64,000 nucleotides of DNA from contig JANPWX010000034.1 in NCBI GenBank assembly GCA_024734555.1, forward strand, positions 1,410,398 to 1,474,397, in the 5' to 3' direction. Each line of letters opens with the position of its first letter. Within the stretch, counting starts at the first letter, position 1. The position numbers and the translations under genes are program-made. This DNA is from Trochalopteron elliotii. Taxonomy: Eukaryota > Chordata > Aves > Passeriformes > Leiothrichidae. The notes under the pieces were generated by a model. The model saw only the letters and a list, made by a program, of their open reading frames with translations. It was not told the origin of the DNA and made no database searches. Below, one piece after another: positions 23,996-37,659 of the stretch.

Positions 23996-25870
23996 CCTCC
24001 TTGGTCCTTCAAAATGAAGCCTGAGGAAATTCCAGTAAGTGAGAAGAGCTCCATTTGGAGACAGTTATTAGGAAAACACTGCACTGAAGGAAGAACCAGA
24101 GGAAATATTCACAACCACCCAGAAGGCCATTTCTGCACACTATAAAATATCACAGAAGATGCCACTTCCAGAGGTGTTTTTTGATTCAGGGAGGAGTTAC
24201 ACTGGGAGCCAAAATTGCTGATTTATATGCACGTATATATACTGGGATTTGCTTCATCCAATATATGGCACACAGCTCCCCAGTGTAACCAGATAACTTT
24301 TCCAGGGACAAGTTGTTTGGAGTTAGGAAAAACATTTATTTCCTGATGGAGTCTGTGTGGTGACAACACAGCCTGTGAGGGAAAGCAGGTGAAAAGAAGG
24401 GTCCATCTTGGCCAGTCTTTAACAGGAGCCCAAGAGAAAAGTGTTTGCAGTGCAGCATGCCAAAGCCATGCAGGGAGATTTGTCTCCTACCCAAGCTAAT
24501 GATGGAGCAATGTCACCATATGTGTGGTTAGTTTCCAGCAGCTCCTCACTTTTCCAGCACGAATGGAGGGTGACAGATTGTATATTAGACAAATTACTCT
24601 TCTCCTGAAAGCAGCCGTCTCAGCGATATCCAAGTGCCTCCTTCACTCTCTCTTCACTGAACAATTTCTGCCCCATCACTCAGAGCTCTGTGCAATGAAA
24701 AGGTGGTTGGTGAGCAAGACTCACAGTGCTGCTCCTTAGCTCCCAGCCAGTGCTTCCTGGGGCTGTGCCTGGACCAGGGACCACAGCAGACTACCATCCA
24801 TCTTCCCATCTCCCTGCCAAGTGGCACTGCCATGGTATCATCCACATGGGCAAACCCTCTTCTTCTGAAAAGAAAAGGAGGCCACATCCCACCTGCCTGC
24901 TGAGAGCAGCCCTGCAGGCTCCACCCAGGGATGGGAGGAAAATGCTGATATCTCCTGGAAGGGGTTTGAACCAGGCTGTGGACCTGTGTCTATCCTGGGA
25001 TGGATGATGGGAGGCATCTCCAGGTGTTGCAGGTTGGATTGGTTTCCTCATCTTAGGGCTGCTCCCAGGAAAGTCTCCAAAGAAGCAGATCCATGAGCAC
25101 TGTGGGAAGGTGATGGGGAATCAATGCCTCAAGGGAAGCCTTAGGCAGGGAAGCCTTGTTTAAGCCTTTGCCTCAGACAGCAAATTCAGTAGTTGCCCTG
25201 GAGGCAAGAACTGGAAGGCAAACAAGCTCCTTAAAAACATCATGTCCCTGGGAACATCTTGGTGGAGATGAACTTTTTTCCACTGTTTTCAGCTTTCAGA
25301 GGCAGATGGTGGTTCCCCTTGCAAGCTCAGAACTTAAGGGCCTTTTAGATATTAAAGACTGATCTCAGTTATCAGCTGAACTCTGAGTTCCCACTGGTCA
25401 TTGCCTGTGGATCCTGCATGAGGGTCACCCAGCAGGTGGCCTGTCCTGAGAAATCCCCTCTTGGAATACCTTCCTTTGAGGACAAACCTGTAGGTCCCAT
25501 CAGCCAGATGTTGCCAGAGGTCTGGTGCTCCATGTTCTGACCCTCTGTTCATCTGCATTTGCTTTTGGCTCACATCATCCAGCACATCTTCCAGGCACCA
25601 CCCTAGCCCTCATTCTTGGATTTTCTTTTTGACTATCACTTCTGCCCTTCTCTTTGCCCCCTCCTGAAGCTCCTGCTGCTGCTCCGTCTCCAGGACATCA
25701 CTATGGATAGTGCATTGCCCTCTAATGGATAGATTTCAAACTCCTCCATACACCAGAAATTTTGGTAAGATCCTTACACCGATTAATGAGGCAGGAGGCT
25801 TGCTAGCCACATCCAGATCTCTTTATATTCCCTGATCCCTTGAATCAATATAAAATATCTTTCATTTTTC

Positions 25871-25886
25871 TTTTTTTTTTTTTTTT
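25871..25886. repeat. T homopolymer tract
   Basis: An uninterrupted run of 16 T residues following a shorter T-rich lead-in. Confidence 0.9.
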
Positions 25887-26640
25887 AATAGCACTAACAT
25901 TGGACTGAATCTTCCAGCTATTTTTATGAAGAGGCAGAGGAAATCTGTGCCAGTGTGAACTCTGGTTCCTTCATGTCCATGAATGCTTTAATTAGCTTCA
26001 GAGTTAGGAATGCATTAACAAAGCTGATTCTGTGATTCCACGCATCTGGATTTCAGGGTGGGTTTTGGTTTTTTTTAGCTTGCCTAATCCTGCTTAAAGT
26101 CTTAAGATTTATTTGTATGTTTATAAGACACAGCTTTTCTCATTATATGTATGTTATAGTCACCATTAAAGTAATACAAACAAAAGGAAAAACAGAATGG
26201 ACTTGCAAGCAGCTGATAATTAATTACGGAGAACTTTTGAAAGGGTGGCTCAGCATCTTAAGCAATTCCTTTTTCTGCCAGATACATGGGCTTGTTTTAT
26301 AAACTACAATCAATCTGCCATTGGGGGGAAAACTGCAAAATGAACTTAGTCATCTGAGCTCATTTTCAGTTTCAAAAACTGAAAGGCTTTGGAGTATAAA
26401 GTACCCTCTTCTTTTAATGTCAGTAAATAAGTTGATTTGTTTATATGGTTTTCGATACAAGTAAACTGCCTGCCATCTAAACAAGTTCAATCAGCTGTGA
26501 AAATTGACATTTTTAACCATAAAATCAGACTTCATCCTACCACGATATTAAATATTAAGGAATCATTTAAAGGACAGTATACATTTCAGAAACCTGCCTG
26601 GAGAGATGAATGCCAATTTCTGCCATTCAGAAGTATGTAC

Positions 26641-26656
26641 AAAAAAAAAAAAAAAA
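26641..26656. repeat. A homopolymer tract
   Basis: An uninterrupted run of 16 A residues. No retrocopy is recognised upstream. Confidence 0.9.
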
Positions 26657-27055
26657 GGCCCCTTGGCTGGAGGCCTGCTGCTCTGTAAAAGCCACTTTAC
26701 AGACTTATTCCAACATGGTAAATCATCGCTGCTCTAAGGAGACATTCAAGCTTCACATTCAGCCCTCGCATGGCAAAAACACACGGATGGAAAAAGGGCA
26801 TTGTGTGCTGATGCTGTCCCTGATGGCGTGTCCAGGGCTGTGGGAGGCTCAGGCAGGGCTCAGCATCCTCTGCTCCCTGGGGCCAGGAGTTTTGCAAGCC
26901 TGGGAGGCATCTGCCTGCCTGTGGAAGTGAGCACTGGGATTTCCAGCTCCCCTCACTCATCCATATGTCTGCACTAGCAAGTGGCACTTGGAAATGGGAC
27001 ATTCCTACTATTATTGAGACTTCGGAGGTCTGCACGTACTCTTTTGGCCCCTACA

Positions 27056-27110
27056 TTCTTTTTTTATTTTTTTTTCCCCCTTTCTTTCCTTTTTTTTTTT
27101 CCCTGTTTCA
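27056..27110. repeat. Polypyrimidine tract
   Basis: About 50 bases of almost pure T and C with several T runs of seven or more. It resembles an extended splice-acceptor tract, but no coding exon follows. Confidence 0.85.
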
Positions 27111-27804
27111 ATCAAATTTTGGGGACAAAACCAGCCTGTGCTGGTTCTGACCGGGCTTACAACTGACACAGCTCTTCACAGCTCAGCACCCCTGATGTCC
27201 TGCCTGTGCCAAAGGGGTCTCATTGTGTAAGGGGTTTCCTTCTGAATAGGACAAAGCAAAACAGCGAAGCACTGGGATTACTGGGCTGCTGAAGGGAGAC
27301 AATGGGGAAACAAAACTCAGGCCGGAGAGACATTTGTTTTTTGGAGGGGCATGGCTGCCCTTACACAATCCCTTTTAAAGCTCTGTGAAGTTTCTCTAAC
27401 ACAATCCAGTCCTGCAGCCAGGCAGAAATCCAGCGTGTTCAAAACCTTTTCATTCCATCTTTAATGTAAAAAATGTGCACTCACTTACTACTGCAAACTG
27501 CAAGGGTATTTAAGGTATAGGAAGTTTTAACAGCAGGCTTTTGGGTGTCTCTGCTTGAGCATCTCTGGATGTTTCAAGCACAGAATGATGATGGCAGTCA
27601 GCTCTTTGCATGCTCATGAGCTACTGCAGAAATCCGAGTGGGTGCAGGTTTTGGTGATCTGCTGCCTTTTCATTCCCTGTCCCATACTGGATCATTTTTG
27701 CCTTCCCACCTAAATTTTGGCTCTATTTCCTCCCAAATCGCCTGGGGTTTTTCTGACTGGAGGTACATCCCTCTCTGGCTGTGGTAGGGATTTGCATCCA
27801 CGGT

Positions 27805-27842
27805 GGGGTGAAAAGGGGGTGTTAATTCTGGGGGTGATGGGG
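27805..27842 (+). other. Possible G-quadruplex
   Basis: Four G runs (4, 5, 5 and 4 Gs) separated by loops of 6, 10 and 4 bases. The 10-base loop exceeds the usual 7-base limit, so this is a marginal candidate. Confidence 0.3.
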
Positions 27843-29054
27843 CTGTTTTTAGGGTCAGGGTTTGCTGGCTGTTGTGGATTCAGGTTGTGACTGTGTTTTT
27901 CCCTTGTAGAAATTTTCTCTGGACTCCCCCCACCAGCTCCAGTGCTGAAAATTGACCTTGTACCCATCCAGGAGCACTAAATGCTGCCTCACTTGTCACA
28001 AGGGCTGGGATGAGCCCAGATGAGCCCGAGGAATTAATTTCCTCTTAGCTTCCTACATGCCAGGCTGTGCCTCTCTCCCTGCCCTGGGCATAATGGGAAA
28101 AATGCTGGAGAGAGAGCACTAACTCATCCCAAGAGGCTGCTTGCTATAGGGCTGGCTCTTGGCACTCCTTTGTTCCCCTACAAAGGCATGTGGGGTGGGG
28201 GGAAGCCAATCCCATCATAAGTAAACAAATGCGCTGAGTTAAATTTTTTAAATGGAGTCATAAATAAAGAACTATCATTGGAGAAATCCCTAAAGACACT
28301 GTTTTTGCTAAGGTTTTTTTTTAATGTTGGCAGCTTCAGCAACTTTTGCAGAGATGTCAGAGTAAATAGCCTGAGATCCTACAGCATCTTATAAAAGTCT
28401 TTAACAACAAGAAGATTTTTATGCTTTCATATTTTATGTGTTCCTAATAGACATTCTGTTCATGTCTCCTTATTTTATGTAGTGTAGAAAAAAATAATAA
28501 TCCCTGTCTGCAGCATATCTCAAAATGTACATCTTTAGCAATTTCTGACTTAAGAAAGAAAGAACTAAATGCCTTTTGGACAGAAGGTAATCAGGGTTTT
28601 CTGGAATTTGCAACATCCCATGGCTTCTGCACCACGCATAAAAGGGGAGGGAGGGGAAACGAGGTTTATTCTGTTTAACTTAGCAAACAGAAATTTACTT
28701 GAGACTTAATCACACTGTGCAGGTAAATTTCCTGATACACTATTAGAAGGCTCTTTCATCTTGCAGATTAAAGGCTACCTGAGGAAGCTGTTGCACAGTG
28801 AGGTAAAGGGTGCATCAACTCTCCTGGCTTAGAAAGTACAAGGAGGCCCATTTCACTTTCAAAGTGGAGTAAATTTTCCTCAAGAGTGGAATTATTACAA
28901 GCAGCATTAGTGCCATGTGCTGTATATCTACAACTTATATTTGGGAGAGGGTTGTTTTCCTCCCAACAGAAGAGACCAAATCCATGATGAAATACAGTAG
29001 CTGAAAATCTCAAAATTCAACCTAAAAATGAGCATACACACATAACCATAGGCA

Positions 29055-29245
29055 TTTTTAGCTCCTGGAACAACTTACCTAAATTCCCCATCATCTGACA
29101 GCTTTAAATCAAGTCTGGATGTGTTCCTAGAAAATACACTAAATTAGCTGAAAGTCAAGAGTCTGATTCGTGATTCCTATAGGGAGAGTCTGCAGTCTGT
29201 ATTATGAGGGAGGTGAGACCAAATGGGCAGAATGGTCTTAGAGAT
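29055..29245 (+). mobile_element. Ancient CR1/L3-like LINE 3' fragment
   Basis: The segment follows the old amniote CR1 pattern near the 3' end: a GGAACAACTTACC block, TTTAAATCAAGTCTGGATG, then a tail region with TATTATGAGGGAGGTGAGAC, AATGGGCAGAATGGTC and a decayed end. In turtle and crocodile genomes the same layout (ggaacaa-tt-cct, ttaaatcaagactggatg, tatgcaggaggtcagactagatga) marks CR1 3' regions. It is heavily diverged, so an old insertion. Confidence 0.65.
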
Positions 29246-32200
29246 GCCAAAGCCAAAGAACAACATGTTCCCCACTGCTCCCAACCAACTGCATCTCCCT
29301 GCAGAGGGAGTGACTTCATAAATCTCATTAATTTCCTGGTGATATGAATCTCTTTTCCCAGAGTTGAGTTCCTTCACCAAAGCTGGTAAGAAACTTTTGG
29401 GCTCAGGGTAAATGTAGGTTATCTGGGACTGGTGATCCCATTTTCTGCACAGGTCCAGTTTGAGGGGTAGCTGCTGCCAAAAGGTGCCCACTTCCTCTGA
29501 CCACAGCTTCACATACTTGCAGGAGCTGTGCTGGCTGTGTATGGGGACACCTCAAGCCTTGCCTGTAGAGGAGCTACCTCCAGTCGTCTCTGAGAAGGGT
29601 CTTTCTCTTTTCCTTTCCATGTTTGCAAACCATCACTAGAAGCTCAGTGATTCCTTTGATGCTGTAAATAGTCAGACTGCTGCTTCCATGGCTGTGTTTG
29701 GCCTGTACAACACTTTCAGTATTTCTTTCGTGGATGTCTTTTGTCTTCATTTCAGGCCATCATCAAATCCGTGCAAACTCACAATGGAGATACTTACAAC
29801 ACTTTTCAATGACCTGGGAATCATTCCAGCTACAATTGCATCTGGTTTTGCTGCAAAGGCATGTCCTCTGTACTGTCCCTACACAGATAACCTTGGAGAC
29901 ATTGCTAAGGCAGAGTACAAGTTTGGAAAGAGTGCCTCTACCAAATCTGGAGCAGTGACTGCAACTGAGATGGAGGCCTAATTATCTTGGGCAGATCTCC
30001 ATGCTCCTGTGGGTACTGGAGGTTTGATTAAAGCCAGGGCACCAATGTGGTGCTGCATAGTCAAGCCAGACCATTCAGAAGCAGATCTGACATCTCCCAT
30101 CACTCCACATGTCCATTTTATAGTGTTCATAAGACAGTCTAAAGAGGGTGAAGTCTGGACCAAAGGAATACCATCCTAGAAATCAAGATAATTTCTTAAC
30201 AAGGCAATCCCTTACACTATGGAATGATTTCCAGCAGCAGCTCTATTGCTTGGGGCATTTAAATCTAGATCTGGAAACAATAAAAATCAGTCATAGCATA
30301 TGGCCATCCAAAAGGCAACCTGCAGCTCCACTTCCATGAACAGAAAAATGGTGATGGATTTGCCATCCTGAGTAGTTCTGAGGCCATTCCTGGCAGATGG
30401 AACTAGACCTGCTCTGCAAGATTCTACCCAGACACCACCCTCCCTATTCCATAACTTATGACTGCCACCAGGTACTGAATGAGACACTTTTCTCAAGAAA
30501 GCTGAACAAAATTCTTCAAATCTTCTGCTGACCCACAAGGAAATCACTGTTCCACCAGGATATAACAAGGGATGATTTAGATTATCTTGTTCATATCTGT
30601 GCTGGTCACGCTAGTTTGGCATCCAAGGGCACTTAAGCATTTAAGAGGGCTTTTTACACAAACAGCAGGGTAATATACAGGGGTTTTTAAGTGCTTCTCA
30701 AACCTCTGCAGACAATTTTATATCTTTGGTGCACAGAGCTTCAGGAATTATCTTGGTGGTTATAGTGTCTTTGAAGCACAGAACAGCCTGGATACCAAAA
30801 GCAAAAGGCAAGTACCAACTGGAAGTAGATGGAATTATGGTGGCTTGGTTGTGTGGAGATGTGAAGTGAGGCTGGGTTCAGACAAGGACTTTCTTGTTGG
30901 ATCGTGAATTTCTTGTTTACACAGTTCTGCATTAGCACTTTCTGATCCAGCAAATCTGTTGCAGCGAAGCCACATGTGTGCCTGCTTATAAAGGTTGGTA
31001 AAAAAAGAATTGGGAGTTCAACAGTAACCAAAAGCACAGATACCCCTTGCCCACTCCCAGAACTGAGGAATATGCAGCTCCAGCAATACACTGGGGACCC
31101 AAACTTACGTTCCCCTGGACAAAGTATCTTTTGTCTATCCTAGTTCTAATAGTTACAGTTGGCAGATTGAACTGTTGGAAACTCCAGTGGGTCTATAAAA
31201 ATCACAGATCTCCTTAAAGGGCCTTTGAAGAAAGCACAAACAAATAGACTGAATATGGGTGGACTTCCTCATTTGTCTCCCTTCTGTTTATCAGGACTCA
31301 CACCCTGTCTTGCTCCCTTTATGCTCTTTATACATCAAATGGCTAAACAGCTCTTGTGAGTAAATCTGTCATTAAGACCTTACTTACCTTTTAGACCAAC
31401 TTTCCTGTTGGATGCAATTTGTGGGATCCTCGCTTTCCAGACCTAAGGCAACTTGGGTGAATTGTGTTGATATGAACCAAAGCTTGTGCATTTTGAAATG
31501 TTGTAATCAAATAATCCCATCTGTACTTGAGAGCCTGTAGCAGGCTGACTTACTGTTGTCTTTTCACAGTAAATATGGAACTGCCTTGGTGTGGAGCTGC
31601 ATTTTGGCTGAGCTAAAGCTTAGTCGCCATAGCTTTCAGCTCCCTTGCAAGACAAGATTTGCAAAACCAGTGGAAAACTGTGCATTTTACTTTTTAATGA
31701 TTTCTAGGAAGACTTACTTCTTAGTGACAGCATCTCCTACTGTTTTCAAAACATCTCCAGCCTTCTATACTGCAATATCCCTATAAGCTTCCAAGCTGAT
31801 ATTTTTATCTAGCTCTTCCCTGATTTTTGGGCATTTCAATTTTTTTGTTAAGTATAAGAAGACCAAGAGAAGGTTGCTGTCATCTTCCAATTCAAGCCTT
31901 GCCCAAACTCCTGATAATGAAATGTGGTGTTGCCTGGTTTCTATCTGCACAGCATTTAAGTGGGATACAAAGAAATCTTCATCAACATGAAAAATTAAAA
32001 TTAAATTTCCCTGCTATTTATTTGTACTGTATTTTGAAAGTATAGGCAAAGATTTTTTTGCAAACTGGATTTCCAAGGATCTGGGTTTGAGATCTGAGTA
32101 CAGGTTAGTATGGGTTTTCTAAAGGCTAGTCTCCTCCTCCTATAACTGGTGAGGTTTGCTTAGTAGTTCTGAAAAATCAGAACCACTGCTAAAATATGCT

Positions 32201-35200
32201 GCCAGACAGAATTTGATATCTATTGTTAAAGTTCATTAGACTGAAGCCAAAAAAAAATCCCGTCTGGTTTGGTGCAAAGCTCTTTTTCCCCTGAGTGCCT
32301 TTGGCTATGAATTCTGCATATTCTAATTTTAAAGTATCATTCATTTTCTATTTGGTGATAAATGCTTTCCTGTGTAAGAGTCTTTTGATTGCTCTGCTAA
32401 TTAAAGTGGATAGTTTCCTTTTATGTTAGGTGGCTGGGCTTCTGGGTAACTGCAGTTTGCAGAGAACAGCCAAGGTTACATGGCAATGTTTATTACCTTT
32501 GCTCTCATCACCAATGGGTACATGTTCTGCAGCTCCAAATTCTCAGTGAGAAAATGAATTAAGAAAATGAGGAATTTGCCATTTTGGAAGCTTTTTGGTC
32601 TTCCTTTCCTAGAAATGGCTTTTTTATCTCTTTGCTTTCCCAGCTTCATTACACTTTGAGAAAGTTTTGATGACTTTAATGACACAGAGACAGAAGTGGG
32701 AATGGAACTTCCATGTTGTCCTTTTCATTTTTTTTTTGTTCCCTCTGAGCCTATTTTGTTCAGCATAGATACTTGTGATAGTGGCACATGAAAGTGCTTG
32801 GGTACTCACTGTTTTTGTGAATGCTGCTTTAGTTGCCAAATGACACTGTGCCTTCTCTTCTGCACAAATTCCTCTCTCTTGATCTGAACTCCTCTGACAA
32901 GTGCAGGGGACTCGATATGAAATACTAGAGAAAACACCCGGAACAGTGCAGAAAGTGAATATCTATGTCCAGTCGGGGCAATCTATTCAGAGGAAAACCT
33001 CTGTGGGTGGAGATCCAGCTACCATGCAGGTTGCTCTTTCAGGCTGGATTTCTTTTGTGGTGAAAGGTGGCCTTGAATAGCTCAGATGAGAACCTGACAA
33101 AGGGCACTGTGATAGTCAAAGAGAACTACTGTATAAGCAAAACTCTTTCTAGAGAATGGGACTTAGTGAATGCACAACAAAAGATCGAGGGGAAAATGGG
33201 GAAGTTTTGGGGTCTTTCTGGAAGGATGTTGCCCAGATTTTCAGGAGGGTGTTCCTGCAGGTCTGTAACTATGATGGAATGTCTGTGTCGAGTGTGTACA
33301 GGGTTTAGGAGTGCTGTTAAAATGTGCCATTGGGATCCTTAGCTGCTTTCACACTGTCAAGGTGACCAGGAGTTCTGCTAATGATATGGAAGTATTTTTG
33401 GTGAGGGGGAAGGTTCCTGTTGGATTTAAAGTCTATGTAAGCTGATCTTCAGGAACCATATGGTGCAAGAAGGGGCAAAGACCTTGAAGGCTGCCTCCAG
33501 AGCCAGGGGCTAAAGAGATCTTAGACTCAATAGTATCAAAGCTCATGGACCAAAGTTCGGGTTTAATCTTGATGAGCTCTTAAAGAAGCTCTGCCAATTG
33601 TCTTCAAGAGAAATTTGGAGAAATCTAGAGGCCTAGACTGCCTGCTCTTCTGCTAATTATCCCTTTCAGACCCCAGTTTCCCCTGTCCTGAGTAGTGGCA
33701 GAAATTGTCACTTCAGCGAGGGAAAGCTACCAGGGATACAATATCTGTGGTTAGGGCAGCTTGTTTCAGACAGACCCCTCAAGCAGCAGAGGCCATAAAC
33801 TGAAAACCCTGTAAGCATCCTTTTCAGACTGCACAGGAATAGAGGAAACCCAAACTGAAACTCTTAAGGCTTGAGTGCTTTGATCCTCATAGGACTTCAG
33901 ATAACCTGAGCTGTGAACAGTCAAATCATCCTCCCAAACTGAACAGGTTTTTGAGATTATGATTTTGAAATGCAATGTGTGCTGATACCTCCATAATAAT
34001 GTCTTCTGGTTATCATGTAAGGGAAAAAAATAAATCTAAAAATAATTTTGCCCTGTTATTGGGGATGTAGCTCTCTGCCTGCCCAGGCTAAGGTGCTGGG
34101 GTGCAAGGTGAGATGAACCCTGGCCTACATACAACCTTCTCCTTTGTAGCTCCAGCAGCAGACTGCATGGCACAGTGCATTAGATAGAAAACTACACTAC
34201 TTCAATTTGTCTACAGCAACCAGGATTTTCCTTTTATAACTCAGACAGTACATACTGTCTACATGATTTCCTTAGAACCATCTCTCCTGTTCTCCCTGAG
34301 GCAGAGCCACTGTGTGAATCACCAGCAGGATTAAAGAAGCTGCTGTAGTCTTCATGTTCTTCACTTCTGCAGATGTGCCCCTTCCTTAGGAACAGAAACA
34401 AAGAGCTCAGACCTCAGGAACCTGCACAACACAGCCTCCAGCCTTGTTTACACAGTGTTTCCCATTTCTAGGAGCTGAAAAAAAGCCATCACCTCCACCT
34501 GCAGGGGTGCCAGCACATTTAAACAGAAGGGATCATGACTCTTATTCCATGTTTTGTATCTGCAGTTGCAGTGACAGATGAACATTACTACAGCTTCAAA
34601 TCCAGGACATTCTCAGGTGGGTGCCTTTGAAGTTCCCTTCCTTACACACTGGGGGATGGAGCTCAGGATTTTGCCTTTGGACCATCCCTACCCACCAACT
34701 GTCATCTCTGAACAGTGAGTCTGACTTTTTCTACCTTGTTCTGAAGCCTCCTTTAAAACATGGAGGGACCCAGGGGAAAAAAACCACACTGCAACAGACA
34801 TGAGTCCGACACCCTTTTGCTCTGTCTGTAATGGCTGTAATGAGCTGCCATTCATTACCAGGCAGTCTTACATGGAAAACAAATGTTGTTCATTTTCCAG
34901 GTATCCTCTTGTGTGCAGGATGCTGTCTGCCCTGTGGAGGTTAATTTGCTATTTTAGAAGTGCCACTTCAGGGCAGTACACTGCTAATAGGTAGCCAGCA
35001 GGTCCTGAAAACAAATATTCAACCAAATAATTCTAGAAAGCAGAATTTCTCTGGATATTATGGAGTCCCCATGAATCCTCCTAATAATGCATTTTAAGCC
35101 TGGCTGTATTGGTTCACTGCAGTCATAATTCCAGAGCCCCTGTAGAGCTGATGTGGATCAGGGGAGTTGTTTAACAGATGGTTTCATTCAGAAGCTGGAT

Positions 35201-35753
35201 AAGAAGAGCTGCTTGTTAGGCACAGGCCAAGCATCTGTGTGAGGATTTTTTGAGTGTTCAGGTAGCCTTTCAGCTCAGCACATCTCTGTCTGAGGCAGCA
35301 AGGTTAGGCATGGGAGAAGAGACTCAGGCCAAAACTGCCACCAGCACATAGATGAGATGCTCTTGCAGACCCTGGGGAGGGTGCTGCTCTCCAAGTCTTC
35401 AGTCAGGGTTAGAAGTCCCTTTCTGTGATTCCCTGATCTTATTGTGGGATGACTACTGTAAAGTCTAGGAGAAGCATTTTATTATTCCCTGTTTCTTTTT
35501 TTTAGCATAGCCAAGATCTGCAGCCTGGTATGTTTGTTCTGGATGACTGACTCCCAAGGTCATTGGGTAAAGCCATTACAATCATCTTCAGTTCTGCTCA
35601 AGCCAGAAAAGTTGGACTTGCACAAACCAGGTTCAAGATTTCTTAGTCTTGTAATGACCAAGTGAGGGGTTCCCATGGGAATTGCATCCTCCACCAGTGA
35701 GATTTTCAACAGAGGTTGCATGAAGATTTTTGATCTATTCCTGCCTTGGGAAG
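29246..35753. other. Non-coding stretch with old diverged sequence
   Basis: No exon or RNA gene recognised. An open frame of about 97 codons near 29.7-29.98 kb matches nothing I know. A weak old CR1/L3-like piece may lie at 30190-30345. The rest has low CpG content and no structured features I can support. Confidence 0.5.
30190..30345 (+). mobile_element. Possible old CR1/L3-like fragment
   Basis: The blocks ATTTCTTAACAAGGCAATCC, TATGGAATGATTTCCAGCAG and GGCATTTAAATCTAGATCTG follow the order of the CR1 3' segment that carries 'aatttcttga', 'gtggaatgatttgcc' and 'tttaaatctagactgga'. Divergence is high and the call rests on three short blocks. Confidence 0.4.
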
Positions 35754-35968
35754 TCATAGGGTCATAAAAGGCTTAGGTTGGGAGAGACCTTAAAGATCAC
35801 CAAGTTCCAGCCCCCCTGGAATGGGCAGGACACCTTCCATTATCCCATGTTACTCAGAACCCTGTCCAGCCTGGCCTTAAACACTTCTAGGAATGGGACA
35901 CACACAACTCTGGGAAACCTCTGCCAGGTCCTCACCACCTTCACAGGAAAGAGTTGAATTTACCTTCA
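35754..35968 (-). mobile_element. CR1 LINE 3' end, minus strand
   Basis: On the plus strand it opens with CATAGGGTCATAAAAGGCTT, then GGTTGGGAGAGACCTTAAAG, GATCACCAAGTTCCAGCCCC, GGGCAGGACACCTTCCATTA, CTGTCCAGCCTGGCCTTAAA and CCTCACCACCTTCACAGGAA. This is the reverse complement of an avian CR1 3' end, including the terminal direct-repeat tail at its left. About 215 bp survive. It is moderately diverged. Confidence 0.92.
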
Positions 35969-36399
35969 TACAGGTGAGCTTTTATCTCCTCCAGTTGTGG
36001 TAACCACTGGCAATGAAAGCCTTGTGCCATTGTGGGGATTTTGCCTCCTCTGTGAGAAGATAAACTCGTGGTCAGACCCACAGCTGTGTGTTTGTGATCA
36101 AGGGGAAAGAGTTCTCATTGACTTTGAAGAACATTGGTTCGTGTTTCCTACCCTGCAGCCCCAAGAGGTAAGAAGCAAGTTCTGGAAGAAGTGATGTTTG
36201 GTGTTCACATCACATCAGTAATTGCTCATTATGGCATGCAGAACAAAGTGGGCTGGATGGTTTTCCCTTGATGTGGACACTTTTCCTACAGGATTCTCAG
36301 TGACACCCTTGTTAAGGGTCAGACAGACCCCTTAAATGCCTTGCTAACACTATGAACTATGCACTATGAGGAGCAGGTGATTTTGCTGTACCAGGAGTG

Positions 36400-36720
36400 C
36401 AACTGTAAAGAATTTCAAATCAATATAGGTCTAATCTAAGTTGAACTGAGCTTTAGGGATTAATTAAATCTTAATTAGAGATCAAACCACCGAGCTACAG
36501 TTATTTCTAAATTCAGAGGATGAGCATTCATGCGAGTGCTGGAAACTAAATATCACCTTTTTGCATTACTGTTATTAAACATTACACATTCATAACCTTT
36601 CCAGTTGTAAATTTTTAATGTGTGTCGTTATACTTTTAATTAAGACAAACTCTTAGGGACACATTCTACTACAGTTATTTACCTTGGGCCCTTTTCCATC
36701 AGGAGTTCTCTTAACTTCAG
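36400..36720. promoter_or_regulatory. Candidate conserved non-coding element, homeodomain-site rich
   Basis: Non-coding AT-rich sequence with two TTAATTA-class sites 10 bases apart (near 36459-36468 and 36471-36478), another TTAATTAA at 36636-36643, and isolated CpGs in an otherwise CpG-poor area. The paired spacing is typical of LHX/PRRX/DLX-bound enhancers, but such motifs are frequent by chance in AT-rich DNA. Conservation is not tested. Confidence 0.25.
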
Positions 36721-37659
36721 TGGGCTGGTTTGTGTGATAAAGGCACTATTAATTTATATTTATTTTTGGAAGAGTGCATAGCATGTTAGACCGTATATTC
36801 AACAAGGGAACATTTGAATCCAAAATAACTTGAAATGTAGGGCTGACAGGCAGAAAGACACAAAAAAACTAATGGTGAAGAAAGAGAGATACAGGGAAAG
36901 GATGGAAAAACAAGGTGGTAAAATTTATGGCTAGCATCACTCCTGTGTCCACAATAGGCGATAAAGAATTTCTGAAGGTCATAACTGAAACAGGCAAGTG
37001 GACAGTGTGAAGGGACCTGACAAGTCAGTATTAGCAGCAGCCTTATTTTGTGGGCTTAGCTGTGGATCAAGGTCTTACTTTGTTAGGCACCACATAAACC
37101 CACATCAAGGTGAGAGACCTTGCCCTGCTATCCTTCAGTTAAACCATTGCTGCTGAATGGAAAATAATCCATATACAAGGGGTAGCAAGGAATATGAGAA
37201 TGCTTATCAGTTGCAGATGCAGCACTATCATAAGACTGCTGCAGTGATAGATGGCAGGAGGTCTCAGGGTAATTTAAAGGGACTTCAAAAGGCTTACAAA
37301 AAACTTCTATTAATCGCAAAGATTTTAATTAGGGGAAAAAAATCCTGAGTTATGTTAACTTATATTGGCTCAATACCAGTTCTCTGTGGGGGTAGTGAAT
37401 GTTTATCTCTTCGGCCACTAATTGCAGGTGCCTCCTCCACCCTGGAGGACATGAACTGCTGGCAGCAATGGGAGGTAGTTTGCAGCTCCCTGTCTGGAGT
37501 ATTGCATTGGAAATATGAGCTCAAAGGGGGAATGCCCTTGCAGAAATCTTTAGAAACAATGAATTATCTTAGTAACAGCACCGACCAACAGAAACTATCT
37601 CTGAATCATTATTGCACCCTTCTCACTTAAACCTTCAGCTCGGGTGCAGCTTCTGTCAA

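Larger units (their letters stand above)
20809..29054. other. Non-coding stretch with candidate regulatory DNA
   Basis: No exon or RNA gene recognised. It includes two candidate regulatory segments near 21.93-22.08 and 22.40-22.80 kb, an AT/homeobox-site-rich patch near 23.91-23.99 kb, T and A runs near 25.87 and 26.64 kb, a polypyrimidine tract near 27.06 kb and a G-rich patch near 27.8 kb, listed separately. I recognise no well-preserved transposon in these 8 kb, a long interruption-free span. Confidence 0.5.

Noticed and set aside
27710..27967. 85-codon proline-rich minus-strand frame
   Set aside because: The bias comes from G runs on the plus strand, and no known protein resembles it.
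29688..29981. 97-codon frame whose C-terminal half looks somewhat protein-like
   Set aside because: No family I can name, no flanking splice or retrocopy signals, and an overlapping frame of similar length in another phase.
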